Source: Silvania hatchlandensis (GTDB lineage Bacteria > Pseudomonadota > Gammaproteobacteria > Enterobacterales > Enterobacteriaceae). Taken from it: a stretch of 64,000 nt of DNA. Below the pieces are notes generated by a model that worked only from the letters and a program-made list of their open reading frames with translations, did no database searches and was not told the origin of the DNA. The position numbers and the translations under genes are program-made. Numbering within the stretch: position 1 is the first letter of the stretch; each line of letters opens with the position of its first letter. The DNA is taken from assembly GCF_025564065.1 (NCBI RefSeq), contig NZ_JAMGZK010000051.1, positions 186,001-250,000 of the forward strand, read 5' to 3'. Shown here in pieces: positions 51,986 to 60,943 of the stretch.

Positions 51986-52971
51986 GTGATGGCTCCTGTC
52001 TCGTCGGCTCGCCAGCAGCGAACCCGATGCGTCTCACGTTCAACGGTGCGCAGCTCGGGTGCCTGTCCCCGGCAGCGCGGCTGTGCCAGCGGGCAGCGAT
52101 CGGCATAGGTACAACCCAGGGGCAGCGCGTGCAGAGACGGCACTTGCCCGGCAATTTCTGCCAGCGGCGTTTTGGGGGGGTGATCCACCGAGGGTCGAGC
52201 CGCCAGCAGCGCGCGGGTGTAGGGGTGGCGCGGGCGCTCAAACAGCGTATAGACGTCGGTTTCTTCCACCACCTGACCGGCGTACAGCACCACCACGCGC
52301 TGGCACAATCTGGCCACCACGCTCAGATCGTGGGTGATAATCACGATCCCCATTCCGGTTTCATGCTTAAGTTCGTCGAGCAGATCGAGGATTTGCGCCT
52401 GAATGGTCGCATCAAGGGCCGTCGTGGGTTCATCGGCAATCAGCAGCGACGGCGAGGTGGCGACAGCCATCGCAATCATCACCCGCTGGCGCATTCCACC
52501 GGAGAGCTCATGCGGCCAGGCACCGGCGCAGCGCGCAGGGTCGGGTATCCCCACCTGATCGAGCAGCACGAGGATTTTCGCCTGCCGCTGCGGGCGCGTC
52601 AGGGACGTGTGCAGCCGCAGGCTTTCGCCAATCTGCTCGCCAATGGTCATTACCGGGTTCAGGCTGGCCAGCGGGTCCTGAAAAATCATCGCCATGTCGC
52701 GCCCGCTCATCTGCCGACGGGCGTTAGAAGAGAGGGTATGCAGCGCATTGCCCGCCAGAAATACCTCGCCCTCAACCCGGCTGGTGCGCGGCGAGAGCAG
52801 CCCCATCAGCGCCTGCGCCGTCACGCTTTTACCGCAGCCCGACTCGCCAATAATGCCCAGCGTTTCGTGGGCGTTAACCTGAAACGAGACGCCGCGCACC
52901 GGAGAGATAATGCCCTGGCGGGTGGCGAAATCGACCGCCAGCTCGTTGACCTGAAGCAGCGCCTCAGCCAT
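51982..52971 (-). CDS. Peptide ABC transporter ATPase, DppD/OppD type
   Basis: Partner ATPase of 329 residues. Walker A is GESGCGKSV (about 40-48), the signature LSGGMRQRVMIAMAV and Walker B LLIADEPTTALD follow. The C-terminal oligo_HPY region with YTRALLAARPSVDHPP ends in a Cys-containing CTYADRCPLAQPRC segment, which in DppD/OppD relatives can hold an iron-sulfur cluster. Its start overlaps the upstream permease gene by 8 bases. Confidence 0.94.
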   Translation of the reverse strand: MAEALLQVNELAVDFATRQGIISPVRGVSFQVNAHETLGIIGESGCGKSVTAQALMGLLSPRTSRVEGEVFLAGNALHTLSSNARRQMSGRDMAMIFQDPLASLNPVMTIGEQIGESLRLHTSLTRPQRQAKILVLLDQVGIPDPARCAGAWPHELSGGMRQRVMIAMAVATSPSLLIADEPTTALDATIQAQILDLLDELKHETGMGIVIITHDLSVVARLCQRVVVLYAGQVVEETDVYTLFERPRHPYTRALLAARPSVDHPPKTPLAEIAGQVPSLHALPLGCTYADRCPLAQPRCRGQAPELRTVERETHRVRCWRADETGAIT

Positions 52972-53824
52972 GGCGTCCCCCTTGTTTTAACAGCCGTAAG
53001 ATATGGCGCGGGAGTGGTTTCAGCCCGGGATCGGCGCTGTCGCGCAGGTCATCGCCAATGATATTGAGTCCCAGGATCAGCAGCACGATGGCGATGCCGG
53101 GGAAGAAGGTCATCCACCAGGCGGTAAAGATCACCGCTTTCCCCTCCAGCAGTAAATTGCCGAGGCTGGGCATCGGGGCCGGCACGCCAGAGCCGAGGAA
53201 ACTGAGCGCCGCTTCGGTGAGAATCGCCACTGAAAAGACCCAGCTGACCTGCACGATAAACGGCGAAATAACGTTGGGCAGCAGATGCAGCCAGATAATG
53301 CGTGAGGAGCTCGCCCCCTGCGCCCGCAGCGCTTCGATAAAGTTTTTCTCTTTGATGACCAGCGCCGCACCGCGGATCACCCGGGCAATCGATGGGACAT
53401 ATACCAGCGACAGGGCCAGCACCACGTTGGCAATATTTGGCCCCAGCACCCCCACAATGGCAATGGCCAGCAGCAGAGAGGGAAAGGCAAACAAACCGTC
53501 GCAGATGCGCATTAACACCCGGTCGACGGGGCGATACCAGGCGCACAGCAGGCCGACCACCATTCCCGTGACGCCCGCAATCACCGCGACGGCAGCCCCA
53601 ACCGAGAACGACACCCTTACCGCCAGCGCCACCCGCACGAACAGATCCCGACCAAAATTATCCGTGCCGAACCAGTGCGCGGCAGAAGGCGCTTTCAGGC
53701 GACTTAACGGGTCGATGCTGTAAGGATCGTAAGGGCTTAACCCGCTGGCAAAAAACGACAGCAGGACGATTGCCGCCAGCACTGCGGGCCAGATCAGCAG
53801 AGAAGGATTGCGGATCGGGATCAT
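52964..53824 (-). CDS. Peptide ABC transporter permease, DppC type
   Basis: Inner-membrane permease of 286 residues with about six helices. An N-terminal helix is followed by the DppC-family sequence HWFGTDNFGRDLFVRV (about 50-65), and the ATPase-docking EAA loop EALRAQGASSSRIIWLHLLPN is near 165-185. It overlaps the DppB-type gene upstream as ATGA. Confidence 0.94.
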   Translation of the reverse strand: MIPIRNPSLLIWPAVLAAIVLLSFFASGLSPYDPYSIDPLSRLKAPSAAHWFGTDNFGRDLFVRVALAVRVSFSVGAAVAVIAGVTGMVVGLLCAWYRPVDRVLMRICDGLFAFPSLLLAIAIVGVLGPNIANVVLALSLVYVPSIARVIRGAALVIKEKNFIEALRAQGASSSRIIWLHLLPNVISPFIVQVSWVFSVAILTEAALSFLGSGVPAPMPSLGNLLLEGKAVIFTAWWMTFFPGIAIVLLILGLNIIGDDLRDSADPGLKPLPRHILRLLKQGGRHG

Positions 53825-54777
53825 TTTTCACCCCCGTCGACAGAAAGACGCGGGTCGGCGAGATAGCTCAGCAGATCCACCGCCAGATTGATCAGCACGT
53901 AGCAGACCGTGATCAGCAGTACCACGCCCTGGATCACCGTCACGTCGCGCCGCTCGATCGAATCGACAATCAGCGATCCCACGCCAGGAATGCCGAACAC
54001 GCTTTCGATAACGATGGTGCCCGTCACCAGCGAGGCAAAGGATTCGCCGCAGATCGTCAGGATCGGGATCAGGCTGTTTTTCAGCGTATGGCGTAGCAGT
54101 ACCAGCCGCTCCGGCACCCCTTTGGCTCTGGCGGTGCTGATAAAGGGCTCCTGCATCACATCCAGCATCACCGCCCGCGTCATGCGGGCGATGAGCGCCG
54201 CAATGCGCAACCCCAACGCAATGGCCGGCAGGGTCAAATACCAGACGTTGAGCCAGAGGTTATCGTTGGTCGAGCGATACCCCACCACCGGAAACCAGCG
54301 CAGCTGCACCGCAAAAAAGAAGATCAGAAACAGACCGAGCAGAAAGCCCGGCACCGACATGCCAACCGTCGCCAGCATGCGGATAGCGCGATCCATCAGG
54401 CTGCCGTGCTGCCATGCACTCAGCACCCCGCCCGCCAGGCCGAGCACCAGCGCGATAGCCTGGGCATACAACGCCAGCGCCAGCGTGGGGGTAAGGTGTT
54501 GCAGAAACAGGCTCATCACGCTGGCATCAAGAAACAGGGAATGGCCTAAATTGCCGGTGAGGATGTCCGCAAACCAGCTGACAAACTGCACCAGCATCGG
54601 CCTGTCCAGCCCCATCTGCTGGCGCATGGCCGCAACGTCCTGCGGGCTGGCATCGTTACCGAGAATAACCAGCGCCGGATCGCCCGGCGCCAGATGAATC
54701 AGACAAAACACCACTACCGACACCACCAGCAGCACCGGTAGCAGTGCCAGCAGGCGGTGAAACAGATATCTTTTCAT
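53821..54777 (-). CDS. Peptide ABC transporter permease, DppB type
   Basis: Inner-membrane permease of 318 residues. The start MKRYLFHRLLALLPVLLVVSVVVF and the following FCLIHLAPGDPA are the DppB/NikB hallmark. The EAA loop STARAKGVPERLVLLRHTLKN is at about 205-225. It starts 12 bases after the binding-protein gene. With the DppC-type subunit it would form the channel. Confidence 0.94.
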   Translation of the reverse strand: MKRYLFHRLLALLPVLLVVSVVVFCLIHLAPGDPALVILGNDASPQDVAAMRQQMGLDRPMLVQFVSWFADILTGNLGHSLFLDASVMSLFLQHLTPTLALALYAQAIALVLGLAGGVLSAWQHGSLMDRAIRMLATVGMSVPGFLLGLFLIFFFAVQLRWFPVVGYRSTNDNLWLNVWYLTLPAIALGLRIAALIARMTRAVMLDVMQEPFISTARAKGVPERLVLLRHTLKNSLIPILTICGESFASLVTGTIVIESVFGIPGVGSLIVDSIERRDVTVIQGVVLLITVCYVLINLAVDLLSYLADPRLSVDGGEK

Positions 54778-54789
54778 CGCCTTCTCCCG

Positions 54790-56352
54790 TCAGGGTTGGG
54801 TTACGCTGACATTCCACAGAATCGGGCCAATCAGATCCTGGAAGCCCTTCACGTTGCTTTTGATCGCCACCGCATCCGGCGTGGTGCGCCCCAGCACGAT
54901 CACCGGCAGATACTGCCAGCTCAGCACGTTGAGTTTATCCACCAGCGGTTTTGCCTCCTGCAGGGAAGGCGCTTGCTTGATCGCATCCAGCACGCTGTCG
55001 ATCTCCGGGCTGTTGCTCAGGCCGGGGAATCTGGCGCGGGAGTCAAGGAACGGATACTGGTGCAGAACCTGACGCATGGAGAACTCCAGCGCACAGAGAT
55101 CGAAGTTTTTCGGATCCTGGCGGCGCTGCAGCACGGTCGGCCAGTCGTACACGTCCAGCCGGGATTTGACGCCGATCTGCTTCAGCACCTGCTGGGCAAC
55201 AATCGCCAGGTTATACAGCTCGGCATACTCTTTGGTGGCGATGATCACCACCTCTTCGCCGTTGTAACCCGACGTTTTGACCAGCGCGCGCGCTTCATCC
55301 AGCTTGTGCTGGTTCCAGAAAGGCTTGCCCGCTTCGCTGTACCAGTCCACCTGATCCGGGAAACCCAGCGACGGATCCTCTTTGAAGAAGCGCGGATCGC
55401 TGTAGCCAGCCAGCAGCGTCTGATGCACGTCGAGCGCCAGATTAAACGCCTGACGCAGCTTCACGTTGGCAAACGGCCCCTGGTTTTTGTTGAACAGATA
55501 GGTGATCAGGGATCCGCCGCCCTGCGGCTGGAACAGAGACAGATCTGGGGCGCTGCTCAGGGTGTCAATATTGTCCTTCGGCAGCTGGAAGACGAGGTCA
55601 TACTCCCCGGTCATCGCCCCGGCAAGACGGGTCGATTCGTCGGTGATATAGCGGAACCAGATATCCTTCACGTCCGCTTTTTTCTGCCCGGAGAGCCCGC
55701 TCGCAGGCTCGGTGCGCGACTGATACTGGTCATAACGGGTTAAGTGCAGGTAATCGCCAGGCTTAAATTCGGCCAGCTTATAAGGGCCGGTGCCAACGAG
55801 ATCGGTCACCGGCTTCTTGCTGCTGTTGGCCGCATCAATAATACGTTTTGGCATGATGGCGGCGATGTTCTTCACATCGGCCAGCACGTTGAGGGTGATA
55901 AGCGACGGAGCCGCCAGGGTGAAGGTGACGGTTTTGTCATCCACTTTGCTGAACTGCACGCCCGGCAGGTTGGCTTTGCCCTGAGTGGAAACCGCCAGCC
56001 AGCGATTCATCGAGGCCACCACGTCATCGGCGGTTAGCGGTTGGCCGTCGTGGAAATGGATCCCGTCACGCAGCACAAAGGTGTAGGTTTTGCGATCCTC
56101 GCTCAGGGTATAGCTCTGCACCAGCTCCGGGACCGGCTCGAATTTAGCATTGATGGTGAACAGCGTTTCGAAGATATGCCGGTCCACGTCCGAGGTGGCA
56201 TTGTTGGTGGTCAGATAGGGATCCAGCGTACCCGGACGGTTGCCGTAGGCAATGTTCAGGGTCGCATTACGATCCACGCTTTGCGCCTGTGCGCTTCCCA
56301 GGGGTAAAACCGCCGCCAGCAGCAGCGTGGCGGCAGAAAACAGCATCTTCAT
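54790..56352 (-). CDS. Peptide/solute-binding protein, SBP family 5 (DppA-like)
   Basis: Periplasmic binding protein of 520 residues for the Dpp-like importer. A signal peptide (MKMLFSAATLLLAAVLPLGS, cleaved near AQAQ) is followed by the SBP_bac_5 pattern: NRPGTLDPYLTTNNATSD, LSEDRKTYTFVLRDGIHFHDG, GTGPYKLAEFKPGD and LRQAFNLALD. The family takes up peptides, nickel complexes, opines or glutathione, and ligand choice cannot be read safely. The start at 56352 gives a proper signal peptide; the frame is open 30 codons earlier. It follows the M20 hydrolase gene by 22 bases, which suggests that the hydrolase acts on what this protein brings in. Confidence 0.93.
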   Translation of the reverse strand: MKMLFSAATLLLAAVLPLGSAQAQSVDRNATLNIAYGNRPGTLDPYLTTNNATSDVDRHIFETLFTINAKFEPVPELVQSYTLSEDRKTYTFVLRDGIHFHDGQPLTADDVVASMNRWLAVSTQGKANLPGVQFSKVDDKTVTFTLAAPSLITLNVLADVKNIAAIMPKRIIDAANSSKKPVTDLVGTGPYKLAEFKPGDYLHLTRYDQYQSRTEPASGLSGQKKADVKDIWFRYITDESTRLAGAMTGEYDLVFQLPKDNIDTLSSAPDLSLFQPQGGGSLITYLFNKNQGPFANVKLRQAFNLALDVHQTLLAGYSDPRFFKEDPSLGFPDQVDWYSEAGKPFWNQHKLDEARALVKTSGYNGEEVVIIATKEYAELYNLAIVAQQVLKQIGVKSRLDVYDWPTVLQRRQDPKNFDLCALEFSMRQVLHQYPFLDSRARFPGLSNSPEIDSVLDAIKQAPSLQEAKPLVDKLNVLSWQYLPVIVLGRTTPDAVAIKSNVKGFQDLIGPILWNVSVTQP

Positions 56353-56374
56353 TATTGTATTGCTCCGGTCAACG

Positions 56375-57592
56375 TTAAGCGGCCTGGGTCGCAACGGTGC
56401 GCCCGGCGAATTCATCTTTTGCTGCCTGCAGCAGCGCGGCATCCGTCAGCAGGCGCAATCCGGTGCGCGCCAGCACCTGCGCCCCGGTCACCAGCGCGTC
56501 GTACCCCTGCGTAGAGTTGGCCGCTTCGCGGAACGCCACGGTATGACCGATCAGATCGTCCGGACCAATCTTGATGTACGGGTGCGCGGTGGGTACGGCG
56601 TGGCTGATGTCACCGGCGTCGGTCGAACCCAGCCCCTCTTTCTCTTTCAGCTCAACCTGCTCGCCTGCGGCGGTGAACTCTTCCAGCAGGGCGCCATTGA
56701 GTGTGTGGTTGATATTGAAATCGCGCGGGCCGACCTGGTGTTCAATTTTCACGGTGGTGCCGGTGGCCAGCGCAACGCCTTCAGCAATCGCCCGAATGCG
56801 TGGCTCCAGCGCCAGCACCTCTTCCCGGGTGTGGGCGCGGATGTAGTAGTGGGCGGAAGCGTATTCCGGGATCACGTTTGGCGCTTGCCCGCCGTTGGTG
56901 ATGATGCCGTGCACGCGGATCCCGTCCGGTAGCTGCTGGCGTAGCACGCTGATACCGTTGTACAGCAGCACCAGCGCATCCAGCGCATTCACCCCTTTAT
57001 GCGGCGAGCTCCCCGCGTGAGAGGGTTTGCCGTAAAAGTGGAAGTAGAGATGGTTGTTCGCCAGCGACGGGCCGGAGAGGCGCGTTTTGCCCGCCGGGTG
57101 AACCATCAGCGCCACGTCGACATCCTTCAGGAAACCGTGCTCCACAAAGCGAGCCTTCACGTTGCCGTTTGGTCCACCTTTGCCGCGCAGCCCGCCCTCC
57201 TCCGCTGGCGTGCCCAGTACCACCACTTTGCCCCCGGTGCTGTCCAGCGTGTCGGCAAGCGCAATCGCCGCCGCAATGCTGGTCACGCCGATGATGTTAT
57301 GCCCGCAGGCATGACCGATATCGATCAGCGCATCGTATTCCGCCAGATAGGCGATGGTCGGGCCGGGCTTGCCGCTCTCCTTGACCGCGTAGAAGGCCGT
57401 CTCGTGCCCGGCGACGTTGACGGTGACGCTAAAGCCATGTTTTTCCAGCAGCTGCGTCAGCAGCCCGCTGGCGTAATATTCGTTATTGCCGGTTTCAGGA
57501 TGAGCATGAATATCCTTGGCTATCGCCACATACGCTTCCCGGTGCTGCTGAATACTGGTTTCAAGACGGTCTTGTAATTCGCTGCTGCTCAT
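56375..57592 (-). CDS. M20-family amidohydrolase
   Basis: Cytoplasmic metallo-amidohydrolase of 405 residues, related to AbgB, IAA-amino-acid hydrolases and the ACY1L2 group. Metal ligands appear in DIGHACGHNIIG (His94, His98), GTPAEEGG (Glu pair near 130), MVHPAG and the C-terminal STDAGDISHAVP. The dimerisation lid domain is in the middle, with FYGKPSHAGSSPHKGVNALDA. Such enzymes remove acyl groups from N-acyl amino acids or split aminoacyl conjugates. I start it at 57592 because GAGGTGGAA stands at ideal spacing; an ATG six codons earlier lacks one. It links the Tau-like and Dpp-like halves of the operon. Confidence 0.9.
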   Translation of the reverse strand: MSSSELQDRLETSIQQHREAYVAIAKDIHAHPETGNNEYYASGLLTQLLEKHGFSVTVNVAGHETAFYAVKESGKPGPTIAYLAEYDALIDIGHACGHNIIGVTSIAAAIALADTLDSTGGKVVVLGTPAEEGGLRGKGGPNGNVKARFVEHGFLKDVDVALMVHPAGKTRLSGPSLANNHLYFHFYGKPSHAGSSPHKGVNALDALVLLYNGISVLRQQLPDGIRVHGIITNGGQAPNVIPEYASAHYYIRAHTREEVLALEPRIRAIAEGVALATGTTVKIEHQVGPRDFNINHTLNGALLEEFTAAGEQVELKEKEGLGSTDAGDISHAVPTAHPYIKIGPDDLIGHTVAFREAANSTQGYDALVTGAQVLARTGLRLLTDAALLQAAKDEFAGRTVATQAA

Positions 57593-57645
57593 TGCTTCCA
57601 CCTCAGTCATGACAGTTGATTCATTCCCGGCATCGGGAATGGCGT

Positions 57646-58422
57646 TTACCCTAAGTGCCGTTTCGCCTCCTGGCGCACCCGGTGCAGAACGTGATGCTTG
57701 ATCTCGCTGTAGCGCGGATGTTCGGCAAGGGTTTCGATATCGCGCTCGCGCCCAAACGGCAGCGCGATCTCTTCGACGATTTTTCCGGGTTTTGCTGACA
57801 TGATCAGGATGCGATCGGCGAGAAACAGCGCCTCTTCCACATCGTGCGTGACGAACAGCAGCGTGGTGCCGGTGGACAGCCAGGCTTCACGCAGCAGCTC
57901 CTGCATCATCAAGCGGGTTTGCGCATCCAGCGCGCCGAAGGGCTCATCTAACAGCAGCACTTCCGGCTCCGGTAGCCAGGCGCGGGCCAGCGCCACGCGC
58001 TGCTTCATGCCGCCGGACAGTTGCCAGGGGGCATGATGCTCAAATCCTTTCAACCCCACGCGTGCCAGCCAGTCATGCGCCAGCGCGTTGGTTTCGTCTT
58101 TACGGTGTTTGCCAAGGCGCGGGCCAAAGGTGACGTTGTCCAGCACCGACAGCCATGGGAACAGATTCGGCTGCTGGAAGATCATCCCGCGGTCCGGCCC
58201 CGGTTCCCGCACCGGTTTTCCACCCGCCACTACCCGCCCGCGATCCGGCTTATTGAAGCCGGCCACCAGGTTCAGAATGGTGGATTTACCGCAGCCGGAC
58301 GGCCCCAGCAGCACCACAAACTCCCCCTTGCTCAGGGAGAGGTTGATATCTTCCAGCACCGTGAAGGGCTGCGGTTTCGCCGCAAACGCGAGCGAGACAT
58401 TTTCCAGCGTGATAGCACTCAT
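57646..58422 (-). CDS. TauB/SsuB-type ABC transporter ATPase
   Basis: ATPase of a nitrate/sulfonate/taurine-type importer, 258 residues. Walker A GPSGCGKST (about 39-47), MIFQQPNLFPWLSVLDNV (Q-loop), signature LSGGMKQRVALARAW and Walker B VLLLDEPFGALDAQTR are all typical of TauB/SsuB. The start codon shares one base with the permease stop (TAATG). It is the third transporter gene; 53 bases separate it from the M20 gene, the largest gap in the operon. Confidence 0.93.
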   Translation of the reverse strand: MSAITLENVSLAFAAKPQPFTVLEDINLSLSKGEFVVLLGPSGCGKSTILNLVAGFNKPDRGRVVAGGKPVREPGPDRGMIFQQPNLFPWLSVLDNVTFGPRLGKHRKDETNALAHDWLARVGLKGFEHHAPWQLSGGMKQRVALARAWLPEPEVLLLDEPFGALDAQTRLMMQELLREAWLSTGTTLLFVTHDVEEALFLADRILIMSAKPGKIVEEIALPFGRERDIETLAEHPRYSEIKHHVLHRVRQEAKRHLG

Positions 58423-59192
58423 TATTCTTTCCCCGCCCAGGGTACAACCAGCCGCTGCAAGCCCAGCAGCAGCAGATCCAGCAGATAGCCAATACCGCCC
58501 AGCAGCAAAATGCCGAGCATCACGATATCGGTACGCAGATAGGAACTGGCGTTAATCACCATCCAGCCGAGGCCAGAGCTGGCCGCAACCATCTCTGCCG
58601 CAATCAGTGACGTCCAGCCGATGCCAATCGACAGCCTGACGGTGGTGAACAGATCCGGCAGTGCATCCGGCAGCACCACGCGCAGAAAAATTTGCTGACG
58701 CGATGCACCCAGCGTTTGCGCCACGCGGATCCGCGCCCGGCCAATGCGATCCACCGCCGCAGAGGCACCGACCACCACGCTCAGAAACGTGGCGATAAAG
58801 ATCAGGAAGAATTTGGAGGCCTCACCAATCCCCAGCCAGACGACGGCCAGCGGGATCAGCGCAATCTTGGGCAACGGACGCAGGAACTGCACAAAGGGGT
58901 TGAGCACCGCCGCCAGACCATCCGACAGCCCCATCAGCAGGCCCAGCGGAATACCGATAATAATCGCCACGGCAAACGCGCCGAGGGCACGCGCCAGGCT
59001 GACGGCAATGTGTTCCCAGAGCGGCACCTGGCGATAGCCATCAGCCAGCAGCTCTTCGGTGGTGAGGCCGATATCGGTCAGCGACGGCAGCAGCAGCGGA
59101 TCCACCCACTGCCGCGTGGCCGCCACCTGCCAGACAATAAAGAACACCGCCACCGACAGGATGCTGATGGCGATATGCTGACTCAATCTCAT
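58422..59192 (-). CDS. TauC/SsuC-type ABC transporter permease
   Basis: Inner-membrane permease, 256 residues, about six helices. It shows the SsuC/TauC pattern: WVDPLLLPSLTDI after the first helix, LRPLPKIALIPLAVVWLGIGE (about 104-124), the ATPase-contact VAQTLGASRQQIFLRVVLPDALP and SSGLGWMVINA. It overlaps the binding-protein gene by ATGA and the ATPase gene by one base. Confidence 0.93.
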   Translation of the reverse strand: MRLSQHIAISILSVAVFFIVWQVAATRQWVDPLLLPSLTDIGLTTEELLADGYRQVPLWEHIAVSLARALGAFAVAIIIGIPLGLLMGLSDGLAAVLNPFVQFLRPLPKIALIPLAVVWLGIGEASKFFLIFIATFLSVVVGASAAVDRIGRARIRVAQTLGASRQQIFLRVVLPDALPDLFTTVRLSIGIGWTSLIAAEMVAASSGLGWMVINASSYLRTDIVMLGILLLGGIGYLLDLLLLGLQRLVVPWAGKE

Positions 59193-60196
59193 TGCGCGGT
59201 TACCGCCGCTTCGCGGATGTAGCGCGACTCGATTGCCGTATCCCAGTTGGCCGGAATATCACGTTTGCGGATCTCACCGATACCCGCCAGGAAGTTAGAC
59301 GTTTTAGTCAGCGCTTTGCCGATACCGCTGTCGGTCGTGTGCGTGCCGTTACCCAGCCACTCTGCGGTGCCCTGCTGGGCAAGTGTGGGGTATTCCAGCC
59401 CACCCAGGGTATTGGCGGCGGTGGTCACCGGGGCACCCACCTCTTTGGCGACAATGCCGGCGGCGCGTTCCGGGTCTTTCTTAAACTCATCCACTTTTTG
59501 CTGGTGAACGCGCAGGAAAGCGCTCACCGCCTGCGGATACTGTTCGGCAAAGGCTTTACGCACGACGTAGTTGTTGTAGATCAGGTAGCCCTCTTTTTGC
59601 AGATCTTTGGTGGCAAACACCTGATGCCCGCCAGAGGACTCCAGCTCCTGGGCAAACGGCGCCCAGACGTAACCCGCATCAATGTCGCCCCGCTTCCAGG
59701 CCGCAACCATCTCGGCCGGGCGCAGCGGCAGCAGGGTAATCTTGCTGCGATCAAGTTTATTGACGCTGATCGCGGCTTCGAGGGCGTACTGCGCGGTTGA
59801 GTTTGGCGGGTACGCCACGCGTTTGCCTTCGATATCCTTGATGCTGGAAATACCCTCTTTGCCGATCAGTCGCTCATAGCTGGCAATGACGCCGGACACC
59901 CCAATAATCTCTACCGGTAATTTTCTGACAATACCTGCCGTCGCCGGACTGGATCCAAAGTTGGCAATATCAATCGCGTTGCTGGCGAAATAATTTAATG
60001 CATCGGCCCCGGAGGCAAATTGCACCCACTTCACTTTGCTGTTTAAGGCTTTATCCAGAGAACCATCAGCTTTTGCCAGCATTAATACCTGAGAACCGCC
60101 GCTAAATGCCACGCGCACTTCAGCAGGATTTGCTGCATAGCTGAAATTTGCCCATAAGCCACCCACTGCCAGTAATAAGCAGAAACTTTTCTTCAT
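59189..60196 (-). CDS. TauA-like periplasmic substrate-binding protein
   Basis: Periplasmic binding protein of 335 residues with a signal peptide (MKKSFCLLLAVGGLWANFSYA, cut before ANPAEV). The body matches TauA rather than SsuA by several remembered stretches: FASGADALNYFASNAIDIANFGSSP, KRVAYPPNSTAQYALEAA and AAWKRGDIDAGYVWAPFAQELE. TauA binds taurine, an amino-sulfonate, so a charged sulfonate or sulfur amino acid is a reasonable ligand here. No taurine dioxygenase gene (tauD) accompanies it; a C-S-cleaving PLP enzyme does instead. Confidence 0.9.
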   Translation of the reverse strand: MKKSFCLLLAVGGLWANFSYAANPAEVRVAFSGGSQVLMLAKADGSLDKALNSKVKWVQFASGADALNYFASNAIDIANFGSSPATAGIVRKLPVEIIGVSGVIASYERLIGKEGISSIKDIEGKRVAYPPNSTAQYALEAAISVNKLDRSKITLLPLRPAEMVAAWKRGDIDAGYVWAPFAQELESSGGHQVFATKDLQKEGYLIYNNYVVRKAFAEQYPQAVSAFLRVHQQKVDEFKKDPERAAGIVAKEVGAPVTTAANTLGGLEYPTLAQQGTAEWLGNGTHTTDSGIGKALTKTSNFLAGIGEIRKRDIPANWDTAIESRYIREAAVTAQ

Positions 60197-60235
60197 TTTA
60201 TTTATCCCATTAAATATAAGGTTTAATTGTAGTAA

Positions 60236-60943
60236 TTAGATGCCTTGCCATAATTGCGAACATCGTTGCGCCAGCGCCTGGGCTGGATCGAACGTTAATG
60301 GCAGAAACGGCGCGTTAACCGCCGCGAGTGCTATGGGCACCTCGGTACAGGCCAGAATCAACGTCTGCGCCCCCCGATCAAACAGCGCCTGCGCCTGCCT
60401 GACCAGCAGCGCGCCCCCTTCATCCAGCTCCCCGCGCTTGACCGCATAGCAGCCCGGCACAAACCACTCCGCCAGCTCCTGCGCCGTCGGTTCAATGACC
60501 TCGATGCCCTGAGCAATCAGTTTTTGCTGATACCAGCCGGCTGCAAGCGTGCCGTGAGTGGCGATGATGCCGACTCGCTGCGGCTTGTCCGCCGCCTGAT
60601 TCAGGGCGGCAAGGGTGGCATCCACAATGTGCAAAATAGGGGCATCACTCGCCTCGCTGAGCGCGTCATACCAGTGATGCGCGGTGTTGCACGGAATAGC
60701 GATATGGCTCGCCCCTGCCTGGTTAAGCCGGGTAATACCGTGAATTAACTGCGGGAGCGGTGAAGGCCCAGTGCCTGCCAGCGCCTGCTGCCGATCCGCA
60801 ATTTGCGGCACGTTCCAGACCACCGAAGGCAGCTGCTGCTGATCGCGCTGGGCAGGTGTGGCGTCAAAAAGCCTGCGCTGAAAATCCAGCGTGGCCAGCG
60901 GCCCCATCCCGCCCAGCACCCCAAGCAAAAACGATTCAGACAT
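60236..60943 (-). CDS. Aspartate/glutamate racemase-family protein
   Basis: Cofactor-independent racemase or isomerase of 235 residues. Both catalytic cysteines are present: Cys85 in IPCNTAHHW and Cys199 in ILACTEVP. The N-terminal [14 protein letters not shown] is the family hallmark (YgeA/aspartate racemase group). Its start codon lies inside the end of the upstream lyase gene (8-base overlap ATGTCTGA), so the two are translationally coupled. Since cysteate is the sulfonate analogue of aspartate, it may interconvert D- and L-cysteate or a similar sulfur amino acid; it could equally act on aspartate, glutamate or homoserine. Confidence 0.88.
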   Translation of the reverse strand: MSESFLLGVLGGMGPLATLDFQRRLFDATPAQRDQQQLPSVVWNVPQIADRQQALAGTGPSPLPQLIHGITRLNQAGASHIAIPCNTAHHWYDALSEASDAPILHIVDATLAALNQAADKPQRVGIIATHGTLAAGWYQQKLIAQGIEVIEPTAQELAEWFVPGCYAVKRGELDEGGALLVRQAQALFDRGAQTLILACTEVPIALAAVNAPFLPLTFDPAQALAQRCSQLWQGI

